Source of the DNA: Pseudomonas entomophila
GTDB taxonomy: Bacteria; Pseudomonadota; Gammaproteobacteria; Pseudomonadales; Pseudomonadaceae
Assembly: GCF_029193575.1 (NCBI RefSeq)
Contig: NZ_JARGCS010000056.1
Location: forward strand, 372,001-436,000
Length of the DNA: 64,000 nt
Direction: 5' to 3'
Shown: in pieces, positions 23,041-32,440 of the stretch
How the letters are laid out: each line of letters begins with the position of its first letter
How positions within the stretch are numbered: position 1 is the first letter of the stretch
Notes under the pieces: model-generated
Databases searched by the model: none
Told to the model about the DNA's origin: nothing
What the model saw: the letters and a program-made list of their open reading frames with translations, nothing else
Position numbers and translations under genes: made by a program

Positions 23041-26000
23041 TTACTGCGGGTTGGCACGGGTGCTGGACAGCAGTTGCTTGAGGTTGGCCGCCTTCGGCTT
23101 GACCAGCCAGAAGCGCCGCACATAGTCGTCCAGGTTCTCCGAGAGCTCACGCCCCCACTCGCTGCCGGTCTCCTCCACATATTCGGCAAGGACCCGCGCC
23201 AGGTGGCTGCGGTAGGCCTCCATCGCCTCACCACTGATGCGCTGGATTTCCACCAGCTCGTGGTTGAGTTTGTCGACGAAGGTGTTGTCCATGTCGAGCA
23301 CGTAGGCGAAGCCGCCGGTCATGCCAGAACCGAAGTTGTAACCGGTCTTGCCCAGGACGCAGACAAAGCCACCGGTCATGTATTCACAGCAGTGATCGCC
23401 GGTGCCCTCGACCACAGCGTGGGCGCCGGAGTTACGCACAGCGAAGCGCTCGCCCGCAGTGCCGGCGGCGAACAGCTTGCCGCCCGTGGCGCCGTACAGG
23501 CAGGTGTTGCCGACGATGGCGCTGTGCTGGGTTTCGAACGGGCTGCCGGCCGGTGGCACGATGGTCACCTTGCCGCCGGTCATGCCCTTGCCGACGTAGT
23601 CGTTGGCGTCGCCTTCCAGGTGCAGGTTCAGGCCGCCAGCGTTCCACACGCCGAAGCTCTGGCCCGCGGTGCCCTTGAAGCGGAAGGTGATCGGCTTGCT
23701 CGCCATGCCCTGGTTGCCGTGCAGGCGGGCGATCTCGCCAGAGATACGCGCGCCGATGGAACGGTCGCAGTTGCAGATGTCGAGGCTGAACTCGCCACCG
23801 GCCTGGTCGCGGATGGCCGGGCCGGCCATTTCGACCATCTTCTCGGCCAGCTCGCCCTTGTCGAACGGCGGGTTCTTGTCGACCTGGCAGAACTGCGGCT
23901 TGTCGGCCGGCACGTGCGCGCTGCCCAGCAGCGGCGACAGGTCGAGGTACTGCTGGCGCTCGGTGTCGCCGGGCAGCACTTCGAGCAGGTCGGTGCGGCC
24001 GATCAGCTCGCCCAGGCTGCGCACGCCCAGCTTGGCCAGCCACTCACGGGTTTCCTCGGCGACGAAGGTGAAGAAGTTGATCACCATGTCGACGGTGCCG
24101 ATGTAGTGGTCCTTGCGCAGTTTGTCGTTCTGGGTGGCAACACCCGTGGCGCAGTTGTTCAGGTGGCAGATGCGCAGGTACTTGCAGCCCAGGGCGATCA
24201 TCGGCGCGGTGCCGAAGCCGAAGCTCTCGGCGCCGAGGATGGCCGCCTTGATCACGTCCAGGCCGGTTTTCAGGCCGCCGTCGGTCTGTACCCGCACCTT
24301 GCCGCGCAGGTCGTTGCCGCGCAGGGTCTGGTGGGTTTCGGCCAGGCCCAGTTCCCATGGGGCGCCGGCGTACTTGATCGAGGTCAGCGGCGAGGCGCCG
24401 GTGCCACCGTCGTAGCCGGAGATGGTGATCAGGTCGGCGTAGGCCTTGGCCACGCCGGCGGCGATGGTGCCCACGCCGGCTTCAGCCACCAGCTTGACCG
24501 ATACCAGCGCCTGCGGGTTGACCTGCTTGAGGTCGAAGATCAACTGCGACAGGTCTTCGATCGAATAGATGTCGTGGTGCGGCGGCGGCGAGATCAGGGT
24601 CACGCCAGGGACCGCGTAGCGCAGCTTGGCGATCAGGCCGTTGACCTTGCCGCCCGGCAGCTGGCCGCCCTCGCCGGGCTTGGCGCCCTGGGCCACCTTG
24701 ATCTGCAGCACTTCGGCGTTGACCAGGTATTCCGGGGTGACGCCGAAGCGGCCGGTGGCCACCTGCTTGATCTTCGAGCTCTTGATGGTGCCGTAGCGGG
24801 CCGGGTCTTCGCCGCCCTCACCGGAGTTGGAGCGCGCGCCCAGGCGGTTCATCGCCTCGGCCAGGGCCTCGTGGGCCTCCGGCGACAGCGCGCCCAGGGA
24901 GATACCGGCGGAGTCGAAGCGCTTGAGGATCGCCTCCAGCGGCTCGACCTGCTCCAGCGCCAACGGCTGGTCGGCGACCTTGACCTTGAGCAGGTCGCGG
25001 ATCATCGACACCGGGCGCTTGTCGACCAGTTCGGTGTATTCCTTGAACTTGGCGTAGTCGCCCTTCTGCACCGCAGCCTGCAGGGTGTTGACCACATCCG
25101 GGTTGTAGGCGTGGTACTCGCCACCGTGGACGAACTTGAGCAGGCCACCTTGCTGGATCGGCTTGCGCGCGCTCCAGGCTTCGGCGGCGAGCAGCTTCTG
25201 GTCGCTTTCCAGGTCGACGAAGCGCGCGCCCTTGATGCGGCTCGGCACACCTTTGAAGCTCAGGCTGGTGACTTCGTCCGACAGGCCGATCGCTTCGAAC
25301 AGCTGGGCGCCGCGGTACGAGGCGATGGTGGAGATGCCCATCTTCGACAGGATCTTCAACAGGCCCTTGGAGATGCCCTTGCGGTAGTACTTGAAGACTT
25401 CGTCCAGGTCGCCCAGCACTTCGCCGGTGCGAATCAGGTCGGCCAGCACTTCATAGGCCAGGTACGGGTACACGGCCGAGGCGCCGAAGCCCAGCAGCAC
25501 GGCGAAGTGGTGCGGGTCGCGGGCGGTGGCGGTTTCCACCAGGATGTTGCTGTCGCAGCGCAGGCCCTGCTCGGTCAGGCGGTGGTGCACCGCGCCGACG
25601 GCCAGCGACGCGTGCACCGGCAACTTGCCCGGGGCGATGTAGCGGTCGCTCAGCACCAGTTGGGTCTTGCCGCTGCGCACCGCTTCCTCGGCCTGGTCGG
25701 CGATGTTGCGGATGGCCGCTTCCAGGCCGAGGCTTTCTTCGTAGTTGAGGTCGATCAGATGACGCTCGAAGCCTTCGCGGTCGAGGTTCATCAGCGAACG
25801 CCACTTGGCCGGCGAGATGACCGGCGAACTGAGGATCACCCGCGAAGCGTGCTCGGGGGATTCCTGGAAGATATTGCGCTCGGCGCCCAGGCAGATTTCC
25901 AGCGACATCACGATCGCTTCGCGCAACGGGTCGATCGGCGGGTTGGTCACCTGGGCGAACTGCTGGCGGAAGAAGTCGTACGGCGAACGCACGCGCTGCG

Positions 26001-27486
26001 ACAGCACGGCCATCGGCGTGTCGTCGCCCATCGAGCCGACCGCTTCCTGGCCCTGCTCGCCGAGCGGGCGCAGCACCTGGTCCCGCTCCTCGAAGGTGAC
26101 CTGGAACATCTTCATGTACTGCTTGAGCTGGTCAGCGTCGTAGCTGGCCACGCCCTGGTCGTCGGTCAGCGTCGCCTGGATACGCGTGGCGTGCTGACGC
26201 AGCCAGCGCTTGTACGGGTGGCGCGACTTGAGGCGGTTGTCGATGGCATCGGTGTCGAGGATCTGGCCAGTCTCGGTGTCGACGGCGAAGATCTGCCCCG
26301 GGCCGACCCGGCCCTTGGCGACGACGTCCTCGGGCTGGTAGTTCCACACGCCGATTTCCGAGGCGAGGGTGATGTAGCCGTTCTTGGTGGTGACCCAACG
26401 CGCCGGGCGCAGGCCGTTGCGGTCGAGCAGGCACACCGCGTGGCGGCCTTCGGTCATGACGATGCCCGCCGGGCCGTCCCACGGCTCCATGTGCATGGAG
26501 TTGTATTCGTAGAAGGCGCGCAGGTCGGCGTCCATGGTCTCGACGTTCTGCCAGGCCGGCGGCACCAGCATGCGCACGCCGCGGAACAGGTCGATGCCAC
26601 CGGTGACCATCAGCTCGAGCATGTTGTCCATGCTCGAGGAGTCGGAGCCGACGCGGTTGACCAGCGGGCCGAGTTCTTCGAGATCGGGGATCAGGTCGTT
26701 GGCGAACTTGGTGCGACGGGCCATGGCCCAGTTGCGGTTGCCGGTGATGGTGTTGATCTCGCCGTTGTGGGCGAGGAAGCGGAATGGCTGCGCCAGCGGC
26801 CATTTCGGCAGGGTGTTGGTGGAGAAGCGCTGGTGGAAGACGCAGATGGCGGTCTTCAGGCGCTCGTCGCTGAGGTCTGGATAGAAGGCGGTGAGGTCCG
26901 CCGGCATCATCAGGCCTTTGTAGATGATGGTCTTGTGCGAGAAGCTGCAGATGTAGTGGTCGGCATCGTGGGCGTTGGCCACCGACGAACGGCGGCGAGC
27001 GCTGAACAGCTTGATCGCCAGTTCCTGGTCGCTCAGGCCTTCGCCACCGATGAACACCTGCTCGATCTGCGGCAGGCGCTCCAAGGCCAGGCGGCCGAGG
27101 ACGCTGGTGTCGATCGGCACTTTGCGCCAGCCCACCAGGGTCAGGCCGGCAGCGAGGATCTCGCGGTCCATGTTGGCGCGCGCGGCTTCGGCTTTGACCG
27201 GGTCCTGATTGAAGAACACCATGCCGACGGCGTACTGCTTGGGCAGCTCGACGGCGAAATGTTCTTGGGCCACGGCACGCAGGAACTGGTCGGGCTTCTG
27301 CATCAGCAGGCCGCAACCGTCACCGGTCTTGCCGTCCGCGTTGATCCCACCGCGGTGGGTCATGCAGGTCAGGGCCTCGATGGCAGTTTGCAGAAGGTGG
27401 TGGCTCGCCTCGCCCGTCATGTGGGCAATCAGGCCGAAACCACAGTTATCCTTGAATTCTTCGGGATGGTACAGACCTGTTTTCAT
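23041..27486 (-). CDS. gltB: Glutamate synthase (NADPH) large subunit
   Basis: A 1481-residue enzyme with four parts in order: a class II glutamine amidotransferase domain whose nucleophile Cys15 (DNCGFGLIAH) is exposed after cleavage of a 14-residue propeptide; a central domain; an FMN-binding synthase barrel with the 3Fe-4S cysteines of CKYLRICHLNNC; and a C-terminal beta-helix of GxxGG repeats. It transfers glutamine amide nitrogen through an internal tunnel to 2-oxoglutarate. ATG 27484-27486 gives the family start; an upstream ATG would add 20 atypical residues. Confidence 0.96.
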   Translation of the reverse strand: MKTGLYHPEEFKDNCGFGLIAHMTGEASHHLLQTAIEALTCMTHRGGINADGKTGDGCGLLMQKPDQFLRAVAQEHFAVELPKQYAVGMVFFNQDPVKAEAARANMDREILAAGLTLVGWRKVPIDTSVLGRLALERLPQIEQVFIGGEGLSDQELAIKLFSARRRSSVANAHDADHYICSFSHKTIIYKGLMMPADLTAFYPDLSDERLKTAICVFHQRFSTNTLPKWPLAQPFRFLAHNGEINTITGNRNWAMARRTKFANDLIPDLEELGPLVNRVGSDSSSMDNMLELMVTGGIDLFRGVRMLVPPAWQNVETMDADLRAFYEYNSMHMEPWDGPAGIVMTEGRHAVCLLDRNGLRPARWVTTKNGYITLASEIGVWNYQPEDVVAKGRVGPGQIFAVDTETGQILDTDAIDNRLKSRHPYKRWLRQHATRIQATLTDDQGVASYDADQLKQYMKMFQVTFEERDQVLRPLGEQGQEAVGSMGDDTPMAVLSQRVRSPYDFFRQQFAQVTNPPIDPLREAIVMSLEICLGAERNIFQESPEHASRVILSSPVISPAKWRSLMNLDREGFERHLIDLNYEESLGLEAAIRNIADQAEEAVRSGKTQLVLSDRYIAPGKLPVHASLAVGAVHHRLTEQGLRCDSNILVETATARDPHHFAVLLGFGASAVYPYLAYEVLADLIRTGEVLGDLDEVFKYYRKGISKGLLKILSKMGISTIASYRGAQLFEAIGLSDEVTSLSFKGVPSRIKGARFVDLESDQKLLAAEAWSARKPIQQGGLLKFVHGGEYHAYNPDVVNTLQAAVQKGDYAKFKEYTELVDKRPVSMIRDLLKVKVADQPLALEQVEPLEAILKRFDSAGISLGALSPEAHEALAEAMNRLGARSNSGEGGEDPARYGTIKSSKIKQVATGRFGVTPEYLVNAEVLQIKVAQGAKPGEGGQLPGGKVNGLIAKLRYAVPGVTLISPPPHHDIYSIEDLSQLIFDLKQVNPQALVSVKLVAEAGVGTIAAGVAKAYADLITISGYDGGTGASPLTSIKYAGAPWELGLAETHQTLRGNDLRGKVRVQTDGGLKTGLDVIKAAILGAESFGFGTAPMIALGCKYLRICHLNNCATGVATQNDKLRKDHYIGTVDMVINFFTFVAEETREWLAKLGVRSLGELIGRTDLLEVLPGDTERQQYLDLSPLLGSAHVPADKPQFCQVDKNPPFDKGELAEKMVEMAGPAIRDQAGGEFSLDICNCDRSIGARISGEIARLHGNQGMASKPITFRFKGTAGQSFGVWNAGGLNLHLEGDANDYVGKGMTGGKVTIVPPAGSPFETQHSAIVGNTCLYGATGGKLFAAGTAGERFAVRNSGAHAVVEGTGDHCCEYMTGGFVCVLGKTGYNFGSGMTGGFAYVLDMDNTFVDKLNHELVEIQRISGEAMEAYRSHLARVLAEYVEETGSEWGRELSENLDDYVRRFWLVKPKAANLKQLLSSTRANPQ

Positions 27487-27628
27487 AGACACTTTCTCAC
27501 CAGGTTCGCCTCTCAACCAAGGCAAATCTCTTTTTAGTACAACCACTTACCATCCACGCCGATCGAATGCCAGCTTTTTTGCGGTGGGCAATGGGAAACC
27601 ATTGTTGCACAGCGACAGGGAAGCCCAC

Positions 27629-27657
27629 AAATTTTAACGACGTATCGTTGAAAATTT
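27629..27657. promoter_or_regulatory. Inverted repeat upstream of gltB
   Basis: The arms AAATTTTAACGA and TCGTT-G-AAAATTT pair over 12 bases with one bulged G, around the spacer CGTA. The site is about 143 bp before the gltB start in an AT-rich stretch, a plausible place for an activator site. The regulator is not identified. Confidence 0.4.
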
Positions 27658-27774
27658 ATGTCGCATTTTTGAATGTTTTTGCGCCATGCGCCGTGATAGC
27701 GGCTTGGCTCGAGTCTGAAGCGGTTCAGCCGTGACTGCAACAGAAGGCTTGTGGCCGGCAGTCTGGGACAGAAA

Positions 27775-27802
27775 AGCCTGCCGCGCATGAACGCAGCAGG
27801 CT
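27775..27802 (-). terminator. Terminator-like hairpin after the pil-aro-damX operon
   Basis: AGCCTGC and GCAGGCT pair perfectly around a 14-base loop that itself starts and ends with pairing CG bases. On the - strand the stem is followed by TTTTC. It lies about 60 nt beyond the damX stop. Confidence 0.55.
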
Positions 27803-27862
27803 GATCGGTATCCGGGATTCGCTCAGCAACTGGGCGGCGGGGGTGAAGCCGCCCGGAAGGTG

Positions 27863-29446
27863 TCAGCGGGCCGTGGCCAGCTCTTGTTGGACGCTGGCGA
27901 CGGTACGAGGCCAAGGTTTACCAGCCTGGACCTTGGCTGGCAAGTTCTTGATTGCCGCAGCCGCCGCGTCGCGGCTGGCGAAGTTGCCGTAGGTGACCAC
28001 GTACAGCGGCTTGCCCTGCAGGGTTTTCTTGAAGTAGCGATAGTCGCCACCCTGCTCTTTGACGAACGACTGCGCCGAGGCTTCGGAACTGGTGCCGAAG
28101 ATCTGCACCACGTAATTGCCCGGTTTCTGGCCAGCATACCAGCCGCTGTTGCCCGCGCCACCGGCGGCGGGCTTCTCGGCAGGCTTGGCCGCCGGAGCCG
28201 GGGCGGGCTTGGCCGCAGGTGCAACCGGCTTCGCCGGCTGGGTTGCGACAGGCTTTTGCGCAGGCGCAACTGCTGGCGCGCTGGTCACCGGCTGGGCCGG
28301 GGTCGGTGCCGGGCCGGCGCTCACACCCTGGGGCGGGGCGATGGTGGTAACGGTCGGTGGCACGGCGGCGGACGGTGCCGACGGCTGTAGCCCGGTGTCA
28401 CCCGCTGGGCCGCTTTCTTCACCGTCACCCATGCCAGCGGCCTGGGCCAGCGGCTCGCGCATCACCGGTTGCGACTGGCCGACCAGCGGCAACGGCATCG
28501 GCTGCGAATTACCGGAGAACTCGATGGCTGGCTGGCCCTGCCCCAACGGCAGCTGGGCCTGCGCGGCAGGCGCTTCGGCCGGGGCCTTGTCGCCCTTCTT
28601 GGGCATGAGGACGGCCGCTGCGACGGCGACCACGACCACAGCGGACAGCGCGAGCACGTGTTTCTTAGGCATTTTGAACCCCATGGATGGTCGCTTGGCC
28701 GTGGTGCGGCTGGCGATCATGGCTTCGATCAAGGTATCGCGGGCGACCTGGTTGATGTTTCCAGGCCAGCCGTCGGAGTTTTCATGGATATCGACGATCT
28801 GTTCACGGGTGAACACCTCGATGCCCCGGCCAGCACCGTCCAGGCGCTGCTCCAGGTACTCGCGGGTCTCTTCCTCGCTGTAGGGGGCGAGTTCGATGAT
28901 GTGGAAGCGCTCTTCCTCGACATTGAACTCCTCCAACCCGGCGATCAGCGACGGTTCGCCGAACAGGAACACGTGCGGGCGACCTTCCGCGACGCCCGCC
29001 GCCAGCTCCAGCAACGCTTGGAGTGCCGACTCGTCAAGTTGTTCCGCATCGTCCACCAGCAGGTAGACCTCCTGCCCGGTCAGCGCCAGTTGCACCACCT
29101 GGGAAAGAATCGCCTGAACCTCGGCCTGGGCCACGTTCAGCGCCTGGGCCACCTGGCCGAGCACACTGGCCGCATCGGAGGCGCCACGGGCGGAGACCAC
29201 CACGCTCTGCACCGACTGTTTGTTGGTGCTGGCCACCAAGGCCTGGCGCAGCAGGGTCTTGCCGCTGCCCACAGGCCCGGTGACCACCAGCATCAGTTGG
29301 CTGTAGCGCGCCAGGTGGTGGAGTTGGCCAAGCACGGGCTTGCGTTGGGCCGGGAAGAACTTGAAGCCGGGCACACGCGGCGCGAACGGATCGTGGCTCA
29401 ACTGGTAATGGTCGAGAAACGCCTCATCGGCATGCAAACTGGTCAT
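27863..29446 (-). CDS. damX: DamX-like AAA ATPase with C-terminal SPOR domain
   Basis: A 527-residue protein. Residues 1-250 are an ExeA-like AAA ATPase with Walker A GPVGSGKT and Walker B YLLVDDAEQ. A single membrane helix follows (about 266-284, KKHVLALSAVVVVAVAAAVL), then a long Pro/Ala-rich linker and a SPOR domain (last 75 residues, starting GWYAGQKPGNYVVQIFGTSS) that binds denuded glycan strands at the division septum. E. coli DamX lacks such a full ATPase part, so the symbol is given for position (after aroKB) and SPOR domain. It starts 15 nt after the aroB stop and ends the operon. Confidence 0.82.
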   Translation of the reverse strand: MTSLHADEAFLDHYQLSHDPFAPRVPGFKFFPAQRKPVLGQLHHLARYSQLMLVVTGPVGSGKTLLRQALVASTNKQSVQSVVVSARGASDAASVLGQVAQALNVAQAEVQAILSQVVQLALTGQEVYLLVDDAEQLDESALQALLELAAGVAEGRPHVFLFGEPSLIAGLEEFNVEEERFHIIELAPYSEEETREYLEQRLDGAGRGIEVFTREQIVDIHENSDGWPGNINQVARDTLIEAMIASRTTAKRPSMGFKMPKKHVLALSAVVVVAVAAAVLMPKKGDKAPAEAPAAQAQLPLGQGQPAIEFSGNSQPMPLPLVGQSQPVMREPLAQAAGMGDGEESGPAGDTGLQPSAPSAAVPPTVTTIAPPQGVSAGPAPTPAQPVTSAPAVAPAQKPVATQPAKPVAPAAKPAPAPAAKPAEKPAAGGAGNSGWYAGQKPGNYVVQIFGTSSEASAQSFVKEQGGDYRYFKKTLQGKPLYVVTYGNFASRDAAAAAIKNLPAKVQAGKPWPRTVASVQQELATAR

Positions 29447-29461
29447 TGCGCTGTCACAACC

Positions 29462-30559
29462 TCAAAGCTGCGCCACGATCGCGCGGTAATCCGCGGCCAA
29501 CGTGGCCTGAAGAATCTCTTTCGGATAGTCGTCGGTGACCACGGCCTCGCCCATCTGGCGCAAAAGCACCAGGCGCAAGCGTCCGTCGAGCACCTTCTTG
29601 TCGACCGCCATGTGCTCCATGAAGTGCGCCGGGGTCATTTCCTGTGGGGGCACCACCGGCAAGCCTGCGTCCTGCAACAGGCGGATTCCGCGATCACGCG
29701 CCGACTGGTCGATCCAGCCCAGGCGCATGGACATCTCCAGGGCCATTACGGTCCCGGCAGCGACAGCCTCGCCGTGCAGCCATACACCGTAACCCATGTG
29801 GGTTTCGATGGCATGGCCGAAGGTGTGGCCGAGGTTCAGGGTAGCGCGCACACCGGACTCGCGCTCGTCGGCGCCGACCACCGCGGCCTTGGCCGCGCAG
29901 GAGCGGCGGATGGCTTCGGTCAGCGCCACCGGGTCGAGCTGGCGCAGCGCGGCCAGGTTGTCCTCCAACCAGCCGAGGAACGGCTCGTCGCAGATCAGGC
30001 CGTACTTGATGACCTCGGCCAGGCCCGCCGACAGCTCGCGCGCCGGCAAGGTGCGCAGGCTGGCGGTGTCGATGAGCACCGCATTGGGCTGGTAGAAGGC
30101 ACCGACCATGTTCTTGCCCAACGGGTGGTTGATGCCGGTCTTGCCGCCGACCGACGAGTCCACCTGGGACAGCAGCGTGGTCGGTACCTGGATGAAGTCC
30201 ACCCCGCGCTGGTAGCAGGCGGCGGCGAAGCCAGCCATGTCGCCGATCACCCCGCCACCGAGGGCCACCACGGTGGTGCGGCGGTCATGGCGGGCGGTCA
30301 GCAGGGCGTCGAAGATCAGTTGCAGGGTTTCCCAGTTCTTGTGGGCCTCACCGTCAGGCAGCACCACTGGCAGCACCTTGTAGGCTCCCAGGGTGCGAGC
30401 AAGGCGTTCGAGGTACAGGGGCGCGACGGTTTCGTTGGAGACGATGGCGACCTGCCGCCCGGCAATGTGCGGCGCCAGCAGCTCGGGCTGGTCCAGCAGG
30501 CCTTCGCCAATGTAGATCGGGTAGCTACGTTCGCCCAGGTCGACCTTAAGTGTCTGCAT
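29462..30559 (-). CDS. aroB: 3-dehydroquinate synthase
   Basis: A 365-residue cytosolic enzyme that cyclises DAHP to 3-dehydroquinate with NAD+ and zinc in the shikimate pathway. Family blocks are GGGVIGDMAGFAAACYQRG, TTLLSQVDSSVGGKTGIN and the metal-ligand helix LNLGHTFGHAIE. ATG 30559 gives the standard MQTLKVDLGERSYPIYIG start. It follows aroK by about 90 nt and precedes damX by 15 nt, the classic aroK-aroB-damX order. Confidence 0.96.
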   Translation of the reverse strand: MQTLKVDLGERSYPIYIGEGLLDQPELLAPHIAGRQVAIVSNETVAPLYLERLARTLGAYKVLPVVLPDGEAHKNWETLQLIFDALLTARHDRRTTVVALGGGVIGDMAGFAAACYQRGVDFIQVPTTLLSQVDSSVGGKTGINHPLGKNMVGAFYQPNAVLIDTASLRTLPARELSAGLAEVIKYGLICDEPFLGWLEDNLAALRQLDPVALTEAIRRSCAAKAAVVGADERESGVRATLNLGHTFGHAIETHMGYGVWLHGEAVAAGTVMALEMSMRLGWIDQSARDRGIRLLQDAGLPVVPPQEMTPAHFMEHMAVDKKVLDGRLRLVLLRQMGEAVVTDDYPKEILQATLAADYRAIVAQL

Positions 30560-30648
30560 GTATCCCCACAATGTGCTTTGGCGCCGGCGGTGACCCGGCG
30601 ATAACGTTCACGCTCACCCCAGCGCAGGTCGCCGAGGATAGACCCGGC

Positions 30649-31167
30649 TCAGCGGGGCGGCAACTGCTCCAGACGCTCGAGGATGTCGAGCACCACCATG
30701 CGCGGTGGCCGTTCGTCGGTTTCGACCACCAGGTCGGCAATCTCGCGATAGAGCGGGTCGCGGGCTTCCAGCAGGGCCCGCAGGGTGGCCTCGGGGTTGG
30801 CGGTGCGCAACAGCGGGCGGTTGCGGTCGCGCGCGGTACGGCCGACCTGCTGCTCCACCGAGGCATGCAGGTAGATCACTCGCCCGCCCTGACGCAGCGC
30901 GGCGCGGTTGGCATCGCGCATCACTGCGCCACCGCCGGTTGCCAGCACCACGCCATCGAGCGCGCTGAGCTCGGCGATCATCGCCTGCTCGCGGTCACGG
31001 AAGCCCGGCTCGCCTTCCTTGTCGAAGATCCACGGGATGTTCGCGCCGGTACGCAGTTCGATTTCCTTGTCGGAATCCTTGAACAGCAGGCGCAGCTCTT
31101 TGGCCAATAGGCGCCCGATGGTGCTCTTTCCAGCGCCCATGGGCCCCACAAGTATCAAATTTCGCAC
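30649..31167 (-). CDS. aroK: Shikimate kinase
   Basis: A 172-residue P-loop kinase phosphorylating shikimate at the 3-position. Walker A is GPMGAGKST (8-16), the shikimate-binding DSDKEIE follows, then GFRDRE and ATGGGAVM, and the LID arginines near RPLL. The GTG at 31167 is chosen because it gives the usual MRNLILVGPMGAGKS start and avoids the pilQ gene; an ATG 33 nt upstream would run into pilQ. It is 4 nt from the pilQ stop, so pilus and aromatic genes share a transcript, as in other pseudomonads. Confidence 0.95.
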   Translation of the reverse strand: MRNLILVGPMGAGKSTIGRLLAKELRLLFKDSDKEIELRTGANIPWIFDKEGEPGFRDREQAMIAELSALDGVVLATGGGAVMRDANRAALRQGGRVIYLHASVEQQVGRTARDRNRPLLRTANPEATLRALLEARDPLYREIADLVVETDERPPRMVVLDILERLEQLPPR

Positions 31168-31171
31168 AGAA

Positions 31172-32440
31172 TCAACGACTCGCAGCAATCGCCTGGTCAC
31201 TCATGATACGCGGAGTCAGGAAGACCAGCAGCTCGGATTTTTTCTCTTGTAATGCATCGCGTCGAAACAGCCGCCCAACATACGGCAGATCGCCCAAAAA
31301 TGGCACCTTGTCCACCACATTGTTATGCGACGTCGAATACACGCCACCGATCACAATGGTCTCACCATCGGCCACCCGCACCTTGGCATTGACCTCGTTC
31401 TTGCGAATCGGCGGCACATCGTTCAGGGCATTGACGTAGTCCGGCTCGTCCTTGGTCACCCGTACGGCCATGATCACCTTGCCATCGGGCGTGATCTGCG
31501 GCGTGACCTCCAGCGACAGCGATGCTTCGCGAAACGACACCGAGGTTGCCCCGCTGCGGGTGGTCTCCTGGTACGGCACCTCGGTGCCCTTGAGAATGCG
31601 CGCGGTTTCCTTGTCGGCGGTGACCACCTTGGGCTGGGAAATGATCTCGCCATTGCCGCTTTTCTCCATGGCGCTCAGTTCGAGGTCCAGCAACACATCG
31701 CCACGCAGCAGGCCAACGCCGATAGCCGCCCCCGCCTGCTTGACGCCCAGGTCGACGAACAGGTCGCTCCCCAGCGTCGGCGCGGCGCCCAACCGTTGCC
31801 CCCAGCGCACACCAAGGGCCTTCTCGTAATCGACGCTGGCCTCGACGATGCGCGCCTCGATCATCACCTGGCGCACCGGCACGTCCAGTTGCGCAACCAA
31901 CTGGCGCAGCTCGGCGAGCCGGTCTACGGGCTGGGTAACCACCAGAGTGTTGGTGCGCGCGTCAACGCTCAGGCTGCCGCGCCCGGTGAGAATGCCGTCG
32001 TCGGCCAGGCTCGCCAAAAGCAGTTCGGCGAGGTCGGCGGCGCTGGCATGGTGAATCGGTAGCAGCTCCCGACGCAGCGGTTGCAACTGGGCCTCCCAGG
32101 CCTGGCCCAGGCGCGCGTCACGGGACTGCTCAGCCAGCTCGGCGGCTGGAGCCACCAGCAGCACATTGCCTTCCTGGCGTCGCGCCAAGCCCTTGCTGCG
32201 CAGCACCAGGTCGAGCGCCTGGTCCCAGGGCACATCCTGCAAACGCAGCGTGACGCTACCCTGCACGGAGTCGCTGGCCACCAGGTTGATACCTGCGTAT
32301 TCGGCCAGTACCTGCAGCACGGCGCGAACCTCCACATCCTGGAAGTTCAGCGACAACGCCTCACCCCGATACGCTTTCGCCGATACCTGGGTCGCCAGGA
32401 CGATCGCCAGCAGCCCCATCCAACATTGCGCCCTGCTCAT
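31172..32440 (-). CDS. pilQ: Type IV pilus secretin PilQ, short form
   Basis: A 422-residue outer-membrane secretin. A signal peptide (cleavage near QVSA, residue 21) is followed directly by the secretin N0/STN-like domain (LSLNFQDVEVRAVLQVLAEYAGINLV), an N1-type domain (about 125-200) and the secretin channel domain, with SLEVTPQITPDGKVIM and FLGDLPYVGRLF. It lacks the N-terminal AMIN domains of the roughly 710-residue P. aeruginosa PilQ and resembles the shorter HofQ type. It overlaps the PilO-PilP gene by 80 nt; a later ATG at 32419 would trim the signal peptide and still overlap. Confidence 0.9.
   Translation of the reverse strand: MSRAQCWMGLLAIVLATQVSAKAYRGEALSLNFQDVEVRAVLQVLAEYAGINLVASDSVQGSVTLRLQDVPWDQALDLVLRSKGLARRQEGNVLLVAPAAELAEQSRDARLGQAWEAQLQPLRRELLPIHHASAADLAELLLASLADDGILTGRGSLSVDARTNTLVVTQPVDRLAELRQLVAQLDVPVRQVMIEARIVEASVDYEKALGVRWGQRLGAAPTLGSDLFVDLGVKQAGAAIGVGLLRGDVLLDLELSAMEKSGNGEIISQPKVVTADKETARILKGTEVPYQETTRSGATSVSFREASLSLEVTPQITPDGKVIMAVRVTKDEPDYVNALNDVPPIRKNEVNAKVRVADGETIVIGGVYSTSHNNVVDKVPFLGDLPYVGRLFRRDALQEKKSELLVFLTPRIMSDQAIAASR

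Larger units (their letters stand above)
27487..27862. other. 376-bp gene-free region between gltB and damX
   Basis: No convincing gene lies here. The gltB-proximal half is AT-rich for this genome (27590-27690) and must hold the gltB promoter; it contains a long inverted repeat at 27629-27657. The damX-proximal half contains a terminator-like hairpin at 27775-27802 and a second GC-rich hairpin (GGGCGGC/GCCGCCC) close to the damX stop. No clear -10/-35 pair could be fixed. Confidence 0.6.

Noticed and set aside
22852..27537. Very long open frame (over 1500 codons) on the + strand opposite gltB
   Set aside because: It is the antisense of a well-conserved gene in GC-rich DNA; its translation has no domain and is Gln/His/Val/Ala rich as antisense frames are.
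27487..27620. Sigma-54 promoter for gltB (TGGCATTCGATCG string)
   Set aside because: The -12 element (TTGCA/GC at fixed spacing) is missing.
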